DNA from: Haematococcus lacustris
Taxonomy: Eukaryota > Chlorophyta > Chlorophyceae > Chlamydomonadales > Haematococcaceae
Length of the DNA: 64,000 nucleotides
Reading direction: 5' to 3'
Assembly (NCBI GenBank): GCA_030144725.1
Contig: JASKMD010000022.1
Location: 1,186,996 to 1,250,995 of the forward strand
Shown piece by piece: positions 34,775-46,615 of the stretch. Numbering within the stretch: the stretch's first letter is position 1; every line of letters begins with the position of its first letter. The translations under genes were made by a program, and so were the position numbers. The notes beneath the pieces are model-generated. The model saw only the letters and a list, made by a program, of their open reading frames with translations. It made no database searches and was not told the DNA's origin.

Positions 34775-35872
34775 AACTCGGCTGCACCTTGCTGCTGTTG
34801 CTGCTGCTGCAACCCGCTGCTGGCTTCAAAGCAAGTTCAAAGCAAGTTCAAAGCAAGCTGTACAAACAAAGGTGCAAATGGGCTCAAAATGAAGTCATGC
34901 AAGTCCTCATTATTGTTCTGAAAGGCCAAGCCCTTGCCAGCAAGTAGGATGAGGGCAGCCTTGTTTGTCCGGTTGTCATGGCTGTTCAAAAGGCACTGTT
35001 TGAATTGGCTAGCGCAGTTGATGGGAAGTGAGAGGGGGCCGTCACAGTCAGATAGGAAGGGTGTAGCTCTGCCATCGCATACATGACACATGCACAGCCC
35101 CAGCTTACGTGCAATAATGCTTCGACATTCCCATCTTGCCTTACCTTCCCTTCCTGCCACTTGTAGATGTGTCAGAGGAAGCTCACATCCTTGTAGCATT
35201 GCAGTGTTTCTGTCCTGGTGAGGTCCAGCCGCTGCAAAGGCAGGAAAGGTGAGGGTGGGAAAGGAGGCTGGCCAGGCCACTGCAGCTGCTAAAGGAACCA
35301 TCGTTGGACTGCTCATGCAGTCCTGCAAGGCTGCGGAAGGAGGCTCAGACCTGTGCTGTTGGCTTGGAGGGAGGGCGACTGACAAGCTTTGCCATCAAGG
35401 AAGGAAAGCTTTGCCTTAAGGAGAGTGGGGCTAGCGATGCATGCTGCTCAGCCAGCATTGAGGAGTACCAACAATGCAGAGAGCTGGGTGCCTTGGTGCA
35501 TGGGCCAGCTGCGGCAGCGGTTCGGCTGGCCAGACGCAAGCACTGCTCTCGCTGTCAGCTTGGCAGGTCGCACTCTTGCGCCTCAAGTCGTCAAGGCAAG
35601 ACGTCGTATCGCGTTCAAGTCGCCCACCTGCGGACCTCACGTGGGTTGTTGAGGCTGCCGGTAGAGTGCACGTGGGGTTCCCTCGGCCCACCAACTGACA
35701 GTGGACCCGCAGCCAAGGGACCACCCACCCTTCCAAACATCAAGAACAAGCCGCCCGCGTGTAGCAAGGCAGGTACCGAGGCGACCCAAAAGCAATTGAT
35801 CCCACGCTTCCAAGGGTGCATGGACCTGGCCGGAAGCCAGGGACCACCGACCGCATCACACCTGGAATGTCG

Positions 35873-35879
35873 TATAAAA
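35873..35879 (+). promoter_or_regulatory. TATA box of G2
   Basis: TATAAAA, 77 bp before the ATG at 35950, followed by CCAATCAG. The same TATA element sits at 40717-40723 on the minus strand for G3. Confidence 0.65.
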
Positions 35880-35949
35880 GCCAGTCCAATCAGCCTTACC
35901 CGCATACCCTTGGCACTCAGTACCCTCGCGCACACCTCTGCACGACACG

Positions 35950-37458
35950 ATGGCCAGTCCCCGCACCACCATCGCCGCGCTTTGCCTGCTCGCCTTCGTG
36001 TTGGCGACTAGCCTGCCGGCGGCCTGCGCAAAGGATGGTGAGCGCGGGCGAGCTACACACGCCGCACAGCTCACCGCATCCAGCCTGCGCTGATGCAGTC
36101 AAGGCGAGAGCGAGCCTAGAGCAGCTCACTCACCACGCAGCAGCCGCCGCACTGAAGCTGCGATGCGCTGCATTGCGCTTGTCTTTACGCCGATGATGCC
36201 AAGCCGACTCCTGGCAGTAGTTGTATTCACATGTGCATCTACTACACCCTCCGACTGTGTCCCTGCCGGTGTTACGGGCCGATCCATTGCTGCTGCTGCT
36301 GCTGCTGCTGCTGTGCTTGCAGACAAGAACGGCACCAGCTCCAAAGGTCGGCGAATGCCCCAAGCTCTCAGAGCTGCCTATGCTGCAGCCACCCTGCTAG
36401 AAAGCACCCTGCCTGCTCCAGCCCTGCCCTATGAAAGCTCGATTCGTCCCAGGACCACTGTCAGCATTGCTTACTAGAGGCTGCCAGAGATGCCGGTGCT
36501 ATGAGTAGAGTACACGCCATGACAGTTGTGACGACAGATTCACTATTGCCTTCACTTCTATGCAAAGCATGCCATGCTTGAAGATGTCAGCTGGATGATT
36601 GGCTGCGGTGCAGGCATGAGCCTAATGGGAAGTGGCAACAAGACCATGAGCCCAATGTGGAGCGGCAACAAGACCATGAGCAGCAACAAGACCATGAGTG
36701 GTACCAAGAGCAGCGACACCAAGCCTGTGGTGAAGTCGGGTGAGCTAGTTGTCGATGGCCCGCCCTGCGGCTCATGCGCCTTCAGGCACAGCTGCCCTCC
36801 CATACCTGTCAGTCTTAACAGCAGTGTGCCTGACTGCCGCCACCCCTTGCTGTCCTGTGCAGACGCTGGGCGACACCTGCTGGCCACCAGGACGTTGATG
36901 CAAAGGAGTCCTGCAATGAGCAACATGACCAGGACTAGCAACATGACTATGGGAAGCAACATGACCAGGATGAGCAACATGACAAGGACAGGTGTGTGGG
37001 TCAGGTTCAGCCTGACCAGCAGCTAAACCACCAGCATCTGTTGACCCTGACACCTATGATTGGCCCTGTGGCCAGTGCAGTCCAAGCCCCTGGTGCAAGG
37101 GCCTCCCGGTACTGCTGCCTTCACACACTGCCTCTACCTCTTGCTGCCATGTGCAGGGACTGGGCGACACCTGCTGGCCACCAACATGACCATGATGCCA
37201 AAGAACGGCTCCATGGGAAACATGACCAAGCCCGGGAACATGACCAGGACAGGTGTGTACTGCAGGTCATGGTGAGGGTGTTGTGTATCAGATCTTTACA
37301 GAGCCTGGAATCAGTGCTCTGTGTGCCGTGATTGTATGACCTCATCCTGGTCCTGGCAGTGCTTCCCCAACTCTGCCTGCCTGCCTGCCTGCCTGTTCAC
37401 AGCCCCCAAGAGGTCGCTGCTGGAGCTGTTGGCAGCTGCGGTGGTTGGGAGAGCTTGA
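35950..37458 (+). CDS. G2: secreted sequon-repeat protein, 6 exons
   Basis: Exons 35950-36037, 36323-36346, 36614-36739, 36863-36991, 37157-37252, 37403-37458; all introns phase 1; 172 residues. Order: signal peptide (MASPRTTIAALCLLAFVLA), DKNGTSSK, a block with three NKTMS sequons ending SSDTKPVVKS, DAGRHLLATRTLMQ with four NMT, GTGRHLLATNMTMMPKNGS with further NMT, and APKRSLLELLAAAVVGRA. This is the simplest full set of modules and can serve as the reference for the family. Twelve N-x-S/T sites in about 145 mature residues predict a heavily glycosylated cell-surface or wall protein. The family is unknown to me. Confidence 0.8.
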
Positions 37459-37640
37459 TGCTTGGACGTGGCTACCCTTGTGTGATGCTCTGGTACACTT
37501 GCAGCACAGTGGTAATGCAGCTGGGCCAGGGGGCAACATACGAATGGCTGGCAGCTGCATCGCTGAGGCTGGGAGGACATTGGTGGGCATGACTAAATTG
37601 ATGCTGGGTGATGCCACTGCAACACTAATATGGCAGTGCA

Positions 37641-38939
37641 GTTGGCTTGCGCCTTGCTCGTGGCTGCCAATTGTATGCCGGCAAGGTCACTGTTCACTGT
37701 TGCTCTCCACTGACGTGCACGTTGTTGTAATATTTTGCCTGCAATGGTTGGTCAGTCCTTGTTCAGGCCGCGTGCATGGATTTAAGGCTTTCACTACTTT
37801 TTGTCAGAGCGGCTAACTGTGTGCCGCCCAGTTGTCGTGCAGTATTGCCCCTACTGGTTGTGGGTGTTAGACATTTGTAATCCTGACCCTAATCTGAATG
37901 AGGCAGTGTGGATGGTGGCGAAACGTCCCAACATCCAATCCTTCACAAAAAGAAACATGCGCGTCGGGCAGCAGCAGCAAAAGACGCCACCTAACACTAT
38001 CGTCCATCCAGGCCGCGCTTGAGCGCTTGACAGCATGTTACAACGGTTCCCAAGTAGTTTGTAGTATTGATAATGGCATGACATTGACACGACCTAGGGT
38101 TGATAGGCTAAAGATACGCTGCTGGAGAAGGCCGCTGCCCGCGACAGAGCCAACACCTACCACGGCAGACTATGCAAGCTAGCCCATCCCACCCGCAAGA
38201 GTCTCCAGCAATCAGTGCTCCTATGGCCTGGCCAGCCTCATCGCCCCCCTCCCCACAGCAGCTGTGGCTGTACCTAACCAGGTTAAACAATGCAGCCCCA
38301 GCAGCCCGCGCATGGGCCACCAGCACGGGCATGGGCTACTAGCCCTGGCTGACCTGATCCATGACATTTGGCTGCAGCAGTCAGGCTCTAGTATTGAACA
38401 ACTGTTAGCAAACGCCCATCAATGCCTGCGGCTCCTGGAGCAGCACCCATTTTGACCTACAGCAGGCAAGCAGACCTTACTCGACCCTCCCAACCACATC
38501 TTTCAGGACGACATGTGCCAGCTCAACGGCACATGCTGACTGTTTGCACCCTGCGGAGCTGATCACACACCCTAGAGCAGTGTGAGGCTGTGAGGTGGAG
38601 GGTCATGGGAAATGCCGGAGCTGTTGGCACCCACCGTGTAGGGCATGAAATGTTACATTATCTACGGCATGCAAGCTTAGCCATGCTGTGTCGGGGAAGA
38701 GACCAGGCACAATAGATGAAGTGCAAAAAGGTTAAGACCAGCTCGATGGTGTTACAACCCCAGCTGCATTCACCAGCGGTGTTACAACCCCAGCTGCACT
38801 CAGTGAAGCGCTTCACTACACACTAGACATGGCTCCCGAACAACAAACAGCAACCGCCAGCACGTCAGCGAATCACATTAGTGAATGGTGACCTTATGGC
38901 ATGCAATTGGCAGCCACGTGCAAGGCACAAGCCAACTGC
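37641..38939. other. Spacer of the inverted repeat
   Basis: No supported gene. The left part resembles sequence downstream of G4 (about 48230-48480), so some of it is ancestral 3' flank of the family. Confidence 0.5.
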
Positions 38940-41380
38940 AATACCATACCAGGATGCAGTGGCATCACCCAGCATCAATGTAATCATGCCCACCAACGTC
39001 CCTTCATTCGTCTAAGTAATCACCACACTATTGCTACAGCATCCACCACTAAGCGTCAGGCAGCCGTATTATGCGCAAAGACCCAAGCACCAGACTACAT
39101 CACCCATCACCCTCGCACCTATCCCCTAGCAACACCCATACGTAGCCAGCTCCAAGCATCAAGCCCTGCCAACCACCACAGCTGCCAACAGCTCCAGCAG
39201 CGACCTCTTGGGGGCTGCGAACAGGCAGGCAAGCAGGCAGAGTTTGGGTTGCACTGCCAGGACCAGGATGAGGTCATACAATCACGGCACACAGAGCACT
39301 GCTTCCAGGCTCTGTACAAGATCTGATACACAACACCCCCACCATCTCCTGCAGTACACACCTGTCCTGGTCATGTTCCCGGGCTTGGTCATGTTTCCCA
39401 TGGAGCCGTTCTTTGGCATCATGGTCATGTTGGTGGCCAGCAGGTGTCGCCCAGTCCCTGCACATGGCAGCAAGAGGTAGAGGCAGTGTGTGAAGGCAGC
39501 AGTACCGGGAGGCCCTTGCACCAGGGGCTTGGACTGCACTGGCCACAGGGCCAATCATAGGTGTCAGGGTCAACAGATGCTGGTGTTTAGCTGGTGGTCA
39601 GGCTGAACCTGATCCACACACCTGTCCTTGTCATGTTGCTCATCCTGGTCATGTTGCTTCCCATGGTCATGTTGCTAGTCCTGGTCATGTTGCTCATTGC
39701 AGGACTCCTTTGCATCAACGTCCTGGTGGCCAGCAGGTGTCGCCCAGCGTCTGCACAGGACAGCAAGGGGTGGCGGCAGTCAGGCACACTGCTGTTAAGA
39801 CTGACAGGTATGGGAGGGCAGCTGTGCCTGAAGGCGCATGAGCCGCAGGGCGGGCCATCGACAACTAGCTCACCCGACTTCACCACAGGCTTGGTGTCGC
39901 TGCTCTTGGTACCACTCATGGTCTTGTTGCCACTCATGGTCTTGTTGCCGCTCCACATTGGGCTCATGGTCTTGTTGCCACTTCCCATTGGGCTCATGCC
40001 TGCACCGCAGCCAATCATCCAGATGACATCTTGAAGCAAGGCATGCTTTACATAGAAGTGAAGGCAATAGTGAATCTGTCGTCACAACTGTCATGGCGTG
40101 TACTCTACTCATAGCACCGGCATCTCTGACAGCCTCTAGTAAGCAATGCTGACAGTGGTCCTGGGACGAATCGAGCTTTCATAGGGCAGGGCTGGAGCAG
40201 GCAGGGTGCTTTACAGCAGGGTGGCTGCAGCAGAAGCAGCTCTGAGAGCTTGGGGCGTTCACCGACCTTTGGCGCTGGTGCTGTTCTTGTCTGCAAGCAC
40301 AGCAGCAGCAATGGATCGGCCCGTAACACCGGCAGGGCAACAATCGGAGGGTGGATGCTCATCCCGTGAATTTAACTACTGCCAGGAGTCGGCTTGGTAT
40401 CATCGGCGTAAGAACAAGCGCAATGCAGCGCATCGCAGCATCAGTGCGGCGGCTGCTGCGTGGTGAGTGAGCTGCTCTAGGCTCGCTCTCGCCTTGACTG
40501 CATCAGCGCAGGCTGGATGCGGTGAGCTGTGCGGCGTGTGTAGCTCGCCCGCGCTCACCATCCTTTGCGCAGGCCGCCGGCAGGCTAGTCGCCAACACGA
40601 AGGCGAGCAGGCAAAGCGCGGCGATGGTGGTGCGGGGACTGGCCATCGTGTCGTGCAGAGGTGTGCGCGGGGGTACTGAGTGCCAAGGGTATGCGGGTAG
40701 GTCTGATTGAACTGGCTTTTATACGACATTCCAGGTGTGATGCGGTCGGTGGTCCCTGGCTTCCGGCCAGGTCCATGCACCCTTGGAAGCGTGGGGTCAT
40801 TTGCTTTTGGGTCGCCTCGGTACCTGCCTTGCTACACGTGATGTTTGGAAGGGTGGGTGGTCCCTTGGCTGCGGGTCCACTGTCAGTTGGTGGGCCGAGG
40901 GAACCCCACGTGCACTCTACCGGCAGCCTCAACAACCCACGTGAGGTCCGCAGGTGGGCGACTTGAACGCGATACGACGTCTTGCCTTGACGACTTGAGG
41001 CGCAAGAGTGCGACCTGCCAAGCTGACAGCGAGAGCAGTGCCTGCGTCTGGCCAGCCGAACCTCTGCCGCAGCTGGCCCATGCACAAAGGCACCCAGCTG
41101 TCTGCATTGTTCGTGCTTCTCAATGCTGGCTGAGCAGCATGCAGCTCTAGCCCCACTGTCCTGAAGGCAAAGCTTTCCTTTCTTGATGGCAAAGCTTGTC
41201 AGTCGCCCTCCCTCCAAGCCAATAGCACCTGAGCCTCCTTCCGCAGCCTTGCAGGACTGCCTGAGCAGTCCAACGATGGTTCCTTTATCACCCGCAGTGG
41301 CCTGGCCAGCCTCCTTTCCCACCCTCACCTTTCCTGCCTTTGCAGCGGCTGGACCTCACCAGGACAGAAACATTGCAAAC
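38940..41380. repeat. Right arm of large inverted repeat (carries G3)
   Basis: Reverse complement of 35200-37640. Its outer end falls about 45 bp before the CCCCG array begins. Confidence 0.85.
39159..40646 (-). CDS. G3: secreted sequon-repeat protein, 6 exons
   Basis: Exons on the minus strand: 40646-40559, 40290-40267, 39999-39874, 39750-39622, 39457-39362, 39214-39159; exon lengths identical to G2 (88, 24, 126, 129, 96, 56) and phase 1 throughout; 172 residues. Differences from G2 include DKNSTSAK for DKNGTSSK (the sequon is kept) and AAVVVGRA at the C-terminus. It is intact and tail-to-tail with G2 across the inverted repeat. Preserved frame and sequons despite substitutions suggest selection or recent duplication. 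Confidence 0.8.
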
Positions 41381-41425
41381 CTAGCAGCCCGGGCATGGGC
41401 CACTATCTCTGGCTGCTTGTAGGGC

Positions 41426-44070
41426 GCCCCGCCCCGCCCCGCCCCGCCCCGCCCCGCCCCGCCCCGCCCCGCCCCGCCCCGCCCCGCCCCGCCCCGCCCC
41501 GCCCCGCCCCGCCCCGCCCCGCCCCGCCCCGCCCCGCCCCGCCCCGCCCCGCCCCGCCCCGCCCCGCCCCGCCCCGCCCCGCCCCGCCCCGCCCCGCCCC
41601 GCCCCGCCCCGCCCCGCCCCGCCCCGCCCCGCCCCGCCCCGCCCCGCCCCGCCCCGCCCCGCCCCGCCCCGCCCCGCCCCGCCCCGCCCCGCCCCGCCCC
41701 GCCCCGCCCCGCCCCGCCCCGCCCCGCCCCGCCCCGCCCCGCCCCGCCCCGCCCCGCCCCGCCCCGCCCCGCCCCGCCCCGCCCCGCCCCGCCCCGCCCC
41801 GCCCCGCCCCGCCCCGCCCCGCCCCGCCCCGCCCCGCCCCGCCCCGCCCCGCCCCGCCCCGCCCCGCCCCGCCCCGCCCCGCCCCGCCCCGCCCCGCCCC
41901 GCCCCGCCCCGCCCCGCCCCGCCCCGCCCCGCCCCGCCCCGCCCCGCCCCGCCCCGCCCCGCCCCGCCCCGCCCCGCCCCGCCCCGCCCCGCCCCGCCCC
42001 GCCCCGCCCCGCCCCGCCCCGCCCCGCCCCGCCCCGCCCCGCCCCGCCCCGCCCCGCCCCGCCCCGCCCCGCCCCGCCCCGCCCCGCCCCGCCCCGCCCC
42101 GCCCCGCCCCGCCCCGCCCCGCCCCGCCCCGCCCCGCCCCGCCCCGCCCCGCCCCGCCCCGCCCCGCCCCGCCCCGCCCCGCCCCGCCCCGCCCCGCCCC
42201 GCCCCGCCCCGCCCCGCCCCGCCCCGCCCCGCCCCGCCCCGCCCCGCCCCGCCCCGCCCCGCCCCGCCCCGCCCCGCCCCGCCCCGCCCCGCCCCGCCCC
42301 GCCCCGCCCCGCCCCGCCCCGCCCCGCCCCGCCCCGCCCCGCCCCGCCCCGCCCCGCCCCGCCCCGCCCCGCCCCGCCCCGCCCCGCCCCGCCCCGCCCC
42401 GCCCCGCCCCGCCCCGCCCCGCCCCGCCCCGCCCCGCCCCGCCCCGCCCCGCCCCGCCCCGCCCCGCCCCGCCCCGCCCCGCCCCGCCCCGCCCCGCCCC
42501 GCCCCGCCCCGCCCCGCCCCGCCCCGCCCCGCCCCGCCCCGCCCCGCCCCGCCCCGCCCCGCCCCGCCCCGCCCCGCCCCGCCCCGCCCCGCCCCGCCCC
42601 GCCCCGCCCCGCCCCGCCCCGCCCCGCCCCGCCCCGCCCCGCCCCGCCCCGCCCCGCCCCGCCCCGCCCCGCCCCGCCCCGCCCCGCCCCGCCCCGCCCC
42701 GCCCCGCCCCGCCCCGCCCCGCCCCGCCCCGCCCCGCCCCGCCCCGCCCCGCCCCGCCCCGCCCCGCCCCGCCCCGCCCCGCCCCGCCCCGCCCCGCCCC
42801 GCCCCGCCCCGCCCCGCCCCGCCCCGCCCCGCCCCGCCCCGCCCCGCCCCGCCCCGCCCCGCCCCGCCCCGCCCCGCCCCGCCCCGCCCCGCCCCGCCCC
42901 GCCCCGCCCCGCCCCGCCCCGCCCCGCCCCGCCCCGCCCCGCCCCGCCCCGCCCCGCCCCGCCCCGCCCCGCCCCGCCCCGCCCCGCCCCGCCCGCCCCG
43001 CCCCGCCCCGCCCCGCCCCGCCCCGCCCCGCCCCGCCCCGCCCCGCCCCGCCCCGCCCCGCCCCGCCCCGCCCCGCCCCGCCCCGCCCCGCCCCGCCCCG
43101 CCCCGCCCCGCCCCGCCCCGCCCCGCCCCGCCCCGCCCCGCCCCGCCCCGCCCCGCCCCGCCCCGCCCCGCCCCGCCCCGCCCCGCCCCGCCCCGCCCCG
43201 CCCCGCCCCGCCCCGCCCCGCCCCGCCCCGCCCCGCCCCGCCCCGCCCCGCCCCGCCCCGCCCCGCCCCGCCCCGCCCCGCCCCGCCCCGCCCCGCCCCG
43301 CCCCGCCCCGCCCCGCCCCGCCCCGCCCCGCCCCGCCCCGCCCCGCCCCGCCCCGCCCCGCCCCGCCCCGCCCCGCCCCGCCCCGCCCCGCCCCGCCCCG
43401 CCCCGCCCCGCCCCGCCCCGCCCCGCCCCGCCCCGCCCCGCCCCGCCCCGCCCCGCCCCGCCCCGCCCCGCCCCGCCCCGCCCCGCCCCGCCCCGCCCCG
43501 CCCCGCCCCGCCCCGCCCCGCCCCGCCCCGCCCCGCCCCGCCCCGCCCCGCCCCGCCCCGCCCCGCCCCGCCCCGCCCCGCCCCGCCCCGCCCCGCCCCG
43601 CCCCGCCCCGCCCCGCCCCGCCCCGCCCCGCCCCGCCCCGCCCCGCCCCGCCCCGCCCCGCCCCGCCCCGCCCCGCCCCGCCCCGCCCCGCCCCGCCCCG
43701 CCCCGCCCCGCCCCGCCCCGCCCCGCCCCGCCCCGCCCCGCCCCGCCCCGCCCCGCCCCGCCCCGCCCCGCCCCGCCCCGCCCCGCCCCGCCCCGCCCCG
43801 CCCCGCCCCGCCCCGCCCCGCCCCGCCCCGCCCCGCCCCGCCCCGCCCCGCCCCGCCCCGCCCCGCCCCGCCCCGCCCCGCCCCGCCCCGCCCCGCCCCG
43901 CCCCGCCCCGCCCCGCCCCGCCCCGCCCCGCCCCGCCCCGCCCCGCCCGCCCCGCCCCGCCCCGCCCCGCCCCGCCCCGCCCCGCCCCGCCCCGCCCCGC
44001 CCCGCCCCGCCCCGCCCCGCCCCGCCCCGCCCCGCCCCGCCCCGCCCCGCCCCGCCCCGCCCCGCCCCGC
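41426..44070. repeat. CCCCG pentanucleotide array, about 2.65 kb
   Basis: About 529 GCCCC units. Only two irregularities are visible, single-C losses near 42991 and near 43946, splitting it into three perfectly periodic blocks. Five- and three-base periods make every frame open, giving the spurious 913-residue PAPPR frame. Confidence 0.98.
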
Positions 44071-44100
44071 TTATTGCATGTTACCCTGCCCTCATGCAGA

Positions 44101-45835
44101 CCTGCTCACCATGGAGCTGGTGATCAAGCACTGTGAGATCGTCCGTGACATCATCAAGTACTACACACTGTCCTCCAGCCTGCTAGATGTCTTCTAGAAC
44201 CTCCATAACATCCGCAAGGGCCTAGAGCTCAGCGGTGGAGTCCGCATGCACAGCTGCTCATCCATGTTGAGAAGCCTGCAGGTCAGGCTGTGGAGTTTCA
44301 GCTAGTGAATTGTTGTTGCTACTCTTGCTGCCGTCGTGCTGCTGAAGTGTGTTAGTTTAGATGTACAAGAAATGCAAGAGCACTTGATGCCCTTTGCCCT
44401 GCAGGTGAACAAGCCAGCTCTGGGCTCTGCCGTCACTGATGCCAGCTTACTGCGCCCAGGCCTGACAGCAACGCAACAGCTACGGGCGGGGAGCATCAGG
44501 GCTGTTGTCCTCAGCCCAACCTTCTGAACTGAGAACGAGCTCCTGCTTAACACCATGCGCCCTGTTGTCCAGCTGCAGATCGACTTGCAGTCTGACAACG
44601 CGAACAATGCAGACGCGTACTATGGTGTGCGTGCTGTGCAGCAGTGGTACCAGCAGCAAGCCAGCTCAACCGAAGCACTTCACCTGTCACCCGTCAGCTC
44701 ACCAGCTGATTGGGTTGCCAGTGGCCCGCTGCGGTCCCTGCATGCATGCCTAGCCACCCCCACATCCACCCCCTTGCAGCCCACCGTCCTGCCTGGCCCT
44801 ACGCCCACCACCCCCTCCCAGCTCGGCTCACAGCCTGTCCCCGTGCCCTCTGTTGTGCTGTCAGGTCCACCTGGTCCTTTGGCAGCTGCTTTGTCGGCTA
44901 CCATGCCCCTCCAGGTGTTGGGACGCTTCTTGGCATACCTGGCCTGGCGGCAGCACCACAGGCCTGGTGCACCAACAGTCAAGCCACAGTGTTGCCTCGA
45001 CAGTCCTTCAGATGTTCAACAAGCGCATGCAGTACAGTGCAGCCCAGTACAGTGCAGCCCAGTACAGTGCAGCCCAGTACAGTGCAGCCCAGTACAGTGC
45101 CCAGTACAGTGCAGCCCAGTACAGTGCAGCCCAGTACAGCGCATGCAGTACAGTGCAGCCCAGTACTTGGCAGCACTGCTGGCCCCTCGCTACAGGCACC
45201 AATCGCAGCACGCCACACATGAGCAGAGGAAACTAGCCGAGCAGCTCTTCATCAAGCTGGCCACTGACGATGGCAGCGAGGGTGACTTGTCAGCCGTGTA
45301 CTTCGCCCCTCAACTGACTACGGGCCCTTTCGGCTGGTGGCGGCTGCACGGAGACTTTCCCCCGGAACTGCAGACAGTGGCTCAACGGGTGTCCCCGCCA
45401 CAACTGCTACGAATGAGCGGGTCTTCAGTGCTTTCAGCCACGTGTGGAGTGACAAGCGCGCCAGCCTGATCCTGGGACGCTTGTGGATCATGGCCTACAT
45501 CCACTTCAATAAGGAAGCAGTGGCAGCACCGGCACCGGCACTGGCAGATGCACGTTGTTGCTGCTCATTTCCCCCTAGCCAATTTACTTCTGCCGGCTGA
45601 TCCAACACCGCTGCTGCCGCCTTGCTACGTTGCTGCCCTGCTGCTACTGCTGATGCTGCTGTGGCATGCTACATGTGCATGTGTGCTGCATGTGCAAGTG
45701 CTGCATTGTTGCGTTGTTGTTCACTCAGGAGAGTGTTGGAGCGCAAGTCGAAGACCTTGTCGGATGCAGACTGGGAGGAGTACGAGAGGTGGATGCGCAA
45801 GACCCCAAGATCAGAACTAGGACCAAGAGGTGAGC
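44101..45835 (+). pseudogene. hAT-superfamily transposase relic
   Basis: Segments in order: MELVIKHCEIVRDIIKYYTL, LSGGVRMHSCSSMLRSLQ, VNKPALGSAVTD, FIKLATDDGSEGDLSAVYF, then NERVFSAFSHVWSDKRASL and ILGRLWIMAYIHFN, which match the hAT C-terminal dimerisation region, and RVLERKSKTLSDADWEEYER. Stops at about 44197 (TAG) and 44525 (TGA) and a frameshift near 45390 disable it. Introns are likely (donor near 44281, acceptor near 44404). Terminal repeats were not found. Confidence 0.7.
45029..45168. repeat. 15-bp minisatellite within transposase relic
   Basis: About eight units of CCCAGTACAGTGCAG, with shortened variants, expanded inside the hAT reading frame (QYSAAQYSAAQ). Confidence 0.93.
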
Positions 45836-46248
45836 CAAAGAGGCATCCTAGCACACTGTGCCATCCTTCTGCTTGTGCCTACTACTACCTCATGTTATGC
45901 AGGAGGTGGAAGGCATCTGGCGCAACACTCACGTCTGAGATGGGGAGGGGGTTTGGCAGCCTAGCAGCCCAGCAGCTGCTGTCACAGTGCAGACCTGCTT
46001 AGGCACGAGGCTGAAGTTGATGTTGATGGCTGATGGTTAGGCTGGGAGAGGTTGGGATGAGTAAAGGTTGTAAACACACAAAGTAACAAAGTAAACAAGT
46101 ACTCTAGGTTGGCAGAAGGGGAAAGGCGAAAAAGATGCCCCGCATCCTTGCATGGGCCCCTTAGCTTACGGATTGGTTAGGCGGAACCTTACGCGTGTTA
46201 TTACGTATTACTGTAAGTCCGGAAGCGGATCCGCATTCCGCCGCTTTA

Positions 46249-46282
46249 GCTAATGTTAGCTCATACATGAGCTAACATTAGC
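46249..46282. repeat. 16-bp perfect inverted repeat upstream of G4
   Basis: GCTAATGTTAGCTCAT, two bases, and its exact complement. Confidence 0.9.
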
Positions 46283-46318
46283 ACTTGGCCCGAAACTAAT
46301 ATGCGCGGACACACCCAA

Positions 46319-46346
46319 AAGTCCACGCTTGCGCAAGCGTGGACTT
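46319..46346. promoter_or_regulatory. 28-bp perfect palindrome upstream of G4
   Basis: AAGTCCACGCTTGC joined directly to its reverse complement. The half-site AGTCCACGCTT recurs alone at about 46460-46470, 25 bp before the TATATAC element of G4, and CCCACGCTTCC occurs at the comparable place upstream of G2 and G3. It may be a protein-binding site. Confidence 0.4.
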
Positions 46347-46493
46347 GGGTGCTTGTGGGGCGCCTCGGTACCTATTGCCTATTGCCTGACCATGTTCACC
46401 CTAAAGTGACGCTGCCTGCGTGTAGGCAAACACATACCGAGGCGTCCTTCAAGCACTTTAGTCCACGCTTACTCACATGGTGGTATATACTTG

Positions 46494-46500
46494 ATCCGAA
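46494..46500 (+). promoter_or_regulatory. TATA-like element of G4
   Basis: TATATAC, about 116 bp before the G4 start codon; weaker than the G2/G3 TATAAAA. Confidence 0.35.
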
Positions 46501-46615
46501 GCCGCCCGTCACACCGTCAAAAGTAGAAGCACATCACACCTGGGCTGTCAACAAAAGGGGATCGCGCAGCATATCTTGGCAGTTAGCAGCCACCCAACAG
46601 CACTTGCACGACACA

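Larger units (their letters stand above)
35200..37640. repeat. Left arm of large inverted repeat (carries G2)
   Basis: Reads as the reverse complement of 38940-41380 with few differences through the promoter and all exons of G2/G3; similarity weakens in 37464-37580 and returns at 37580-37630. The outer boundary is near 35200, where the match ends after CATTGCAGTGTTTCTGTCC. Confidence 0.85.

Noticed and set aside
35304..36011. 235-residue frame upstream of G2, mirrored by a 247-residue frame upstream of G3
   Set aside because: Open in both arms only because the arms are near-identical; it overlaps the TATA box and first exon in another frame.
41395..44136. 913-residue PAPPR repeat protein
   Set aside because: Pure CCCCG array; all frames of one strand are open by arithmetic, with no coding signal at either end.
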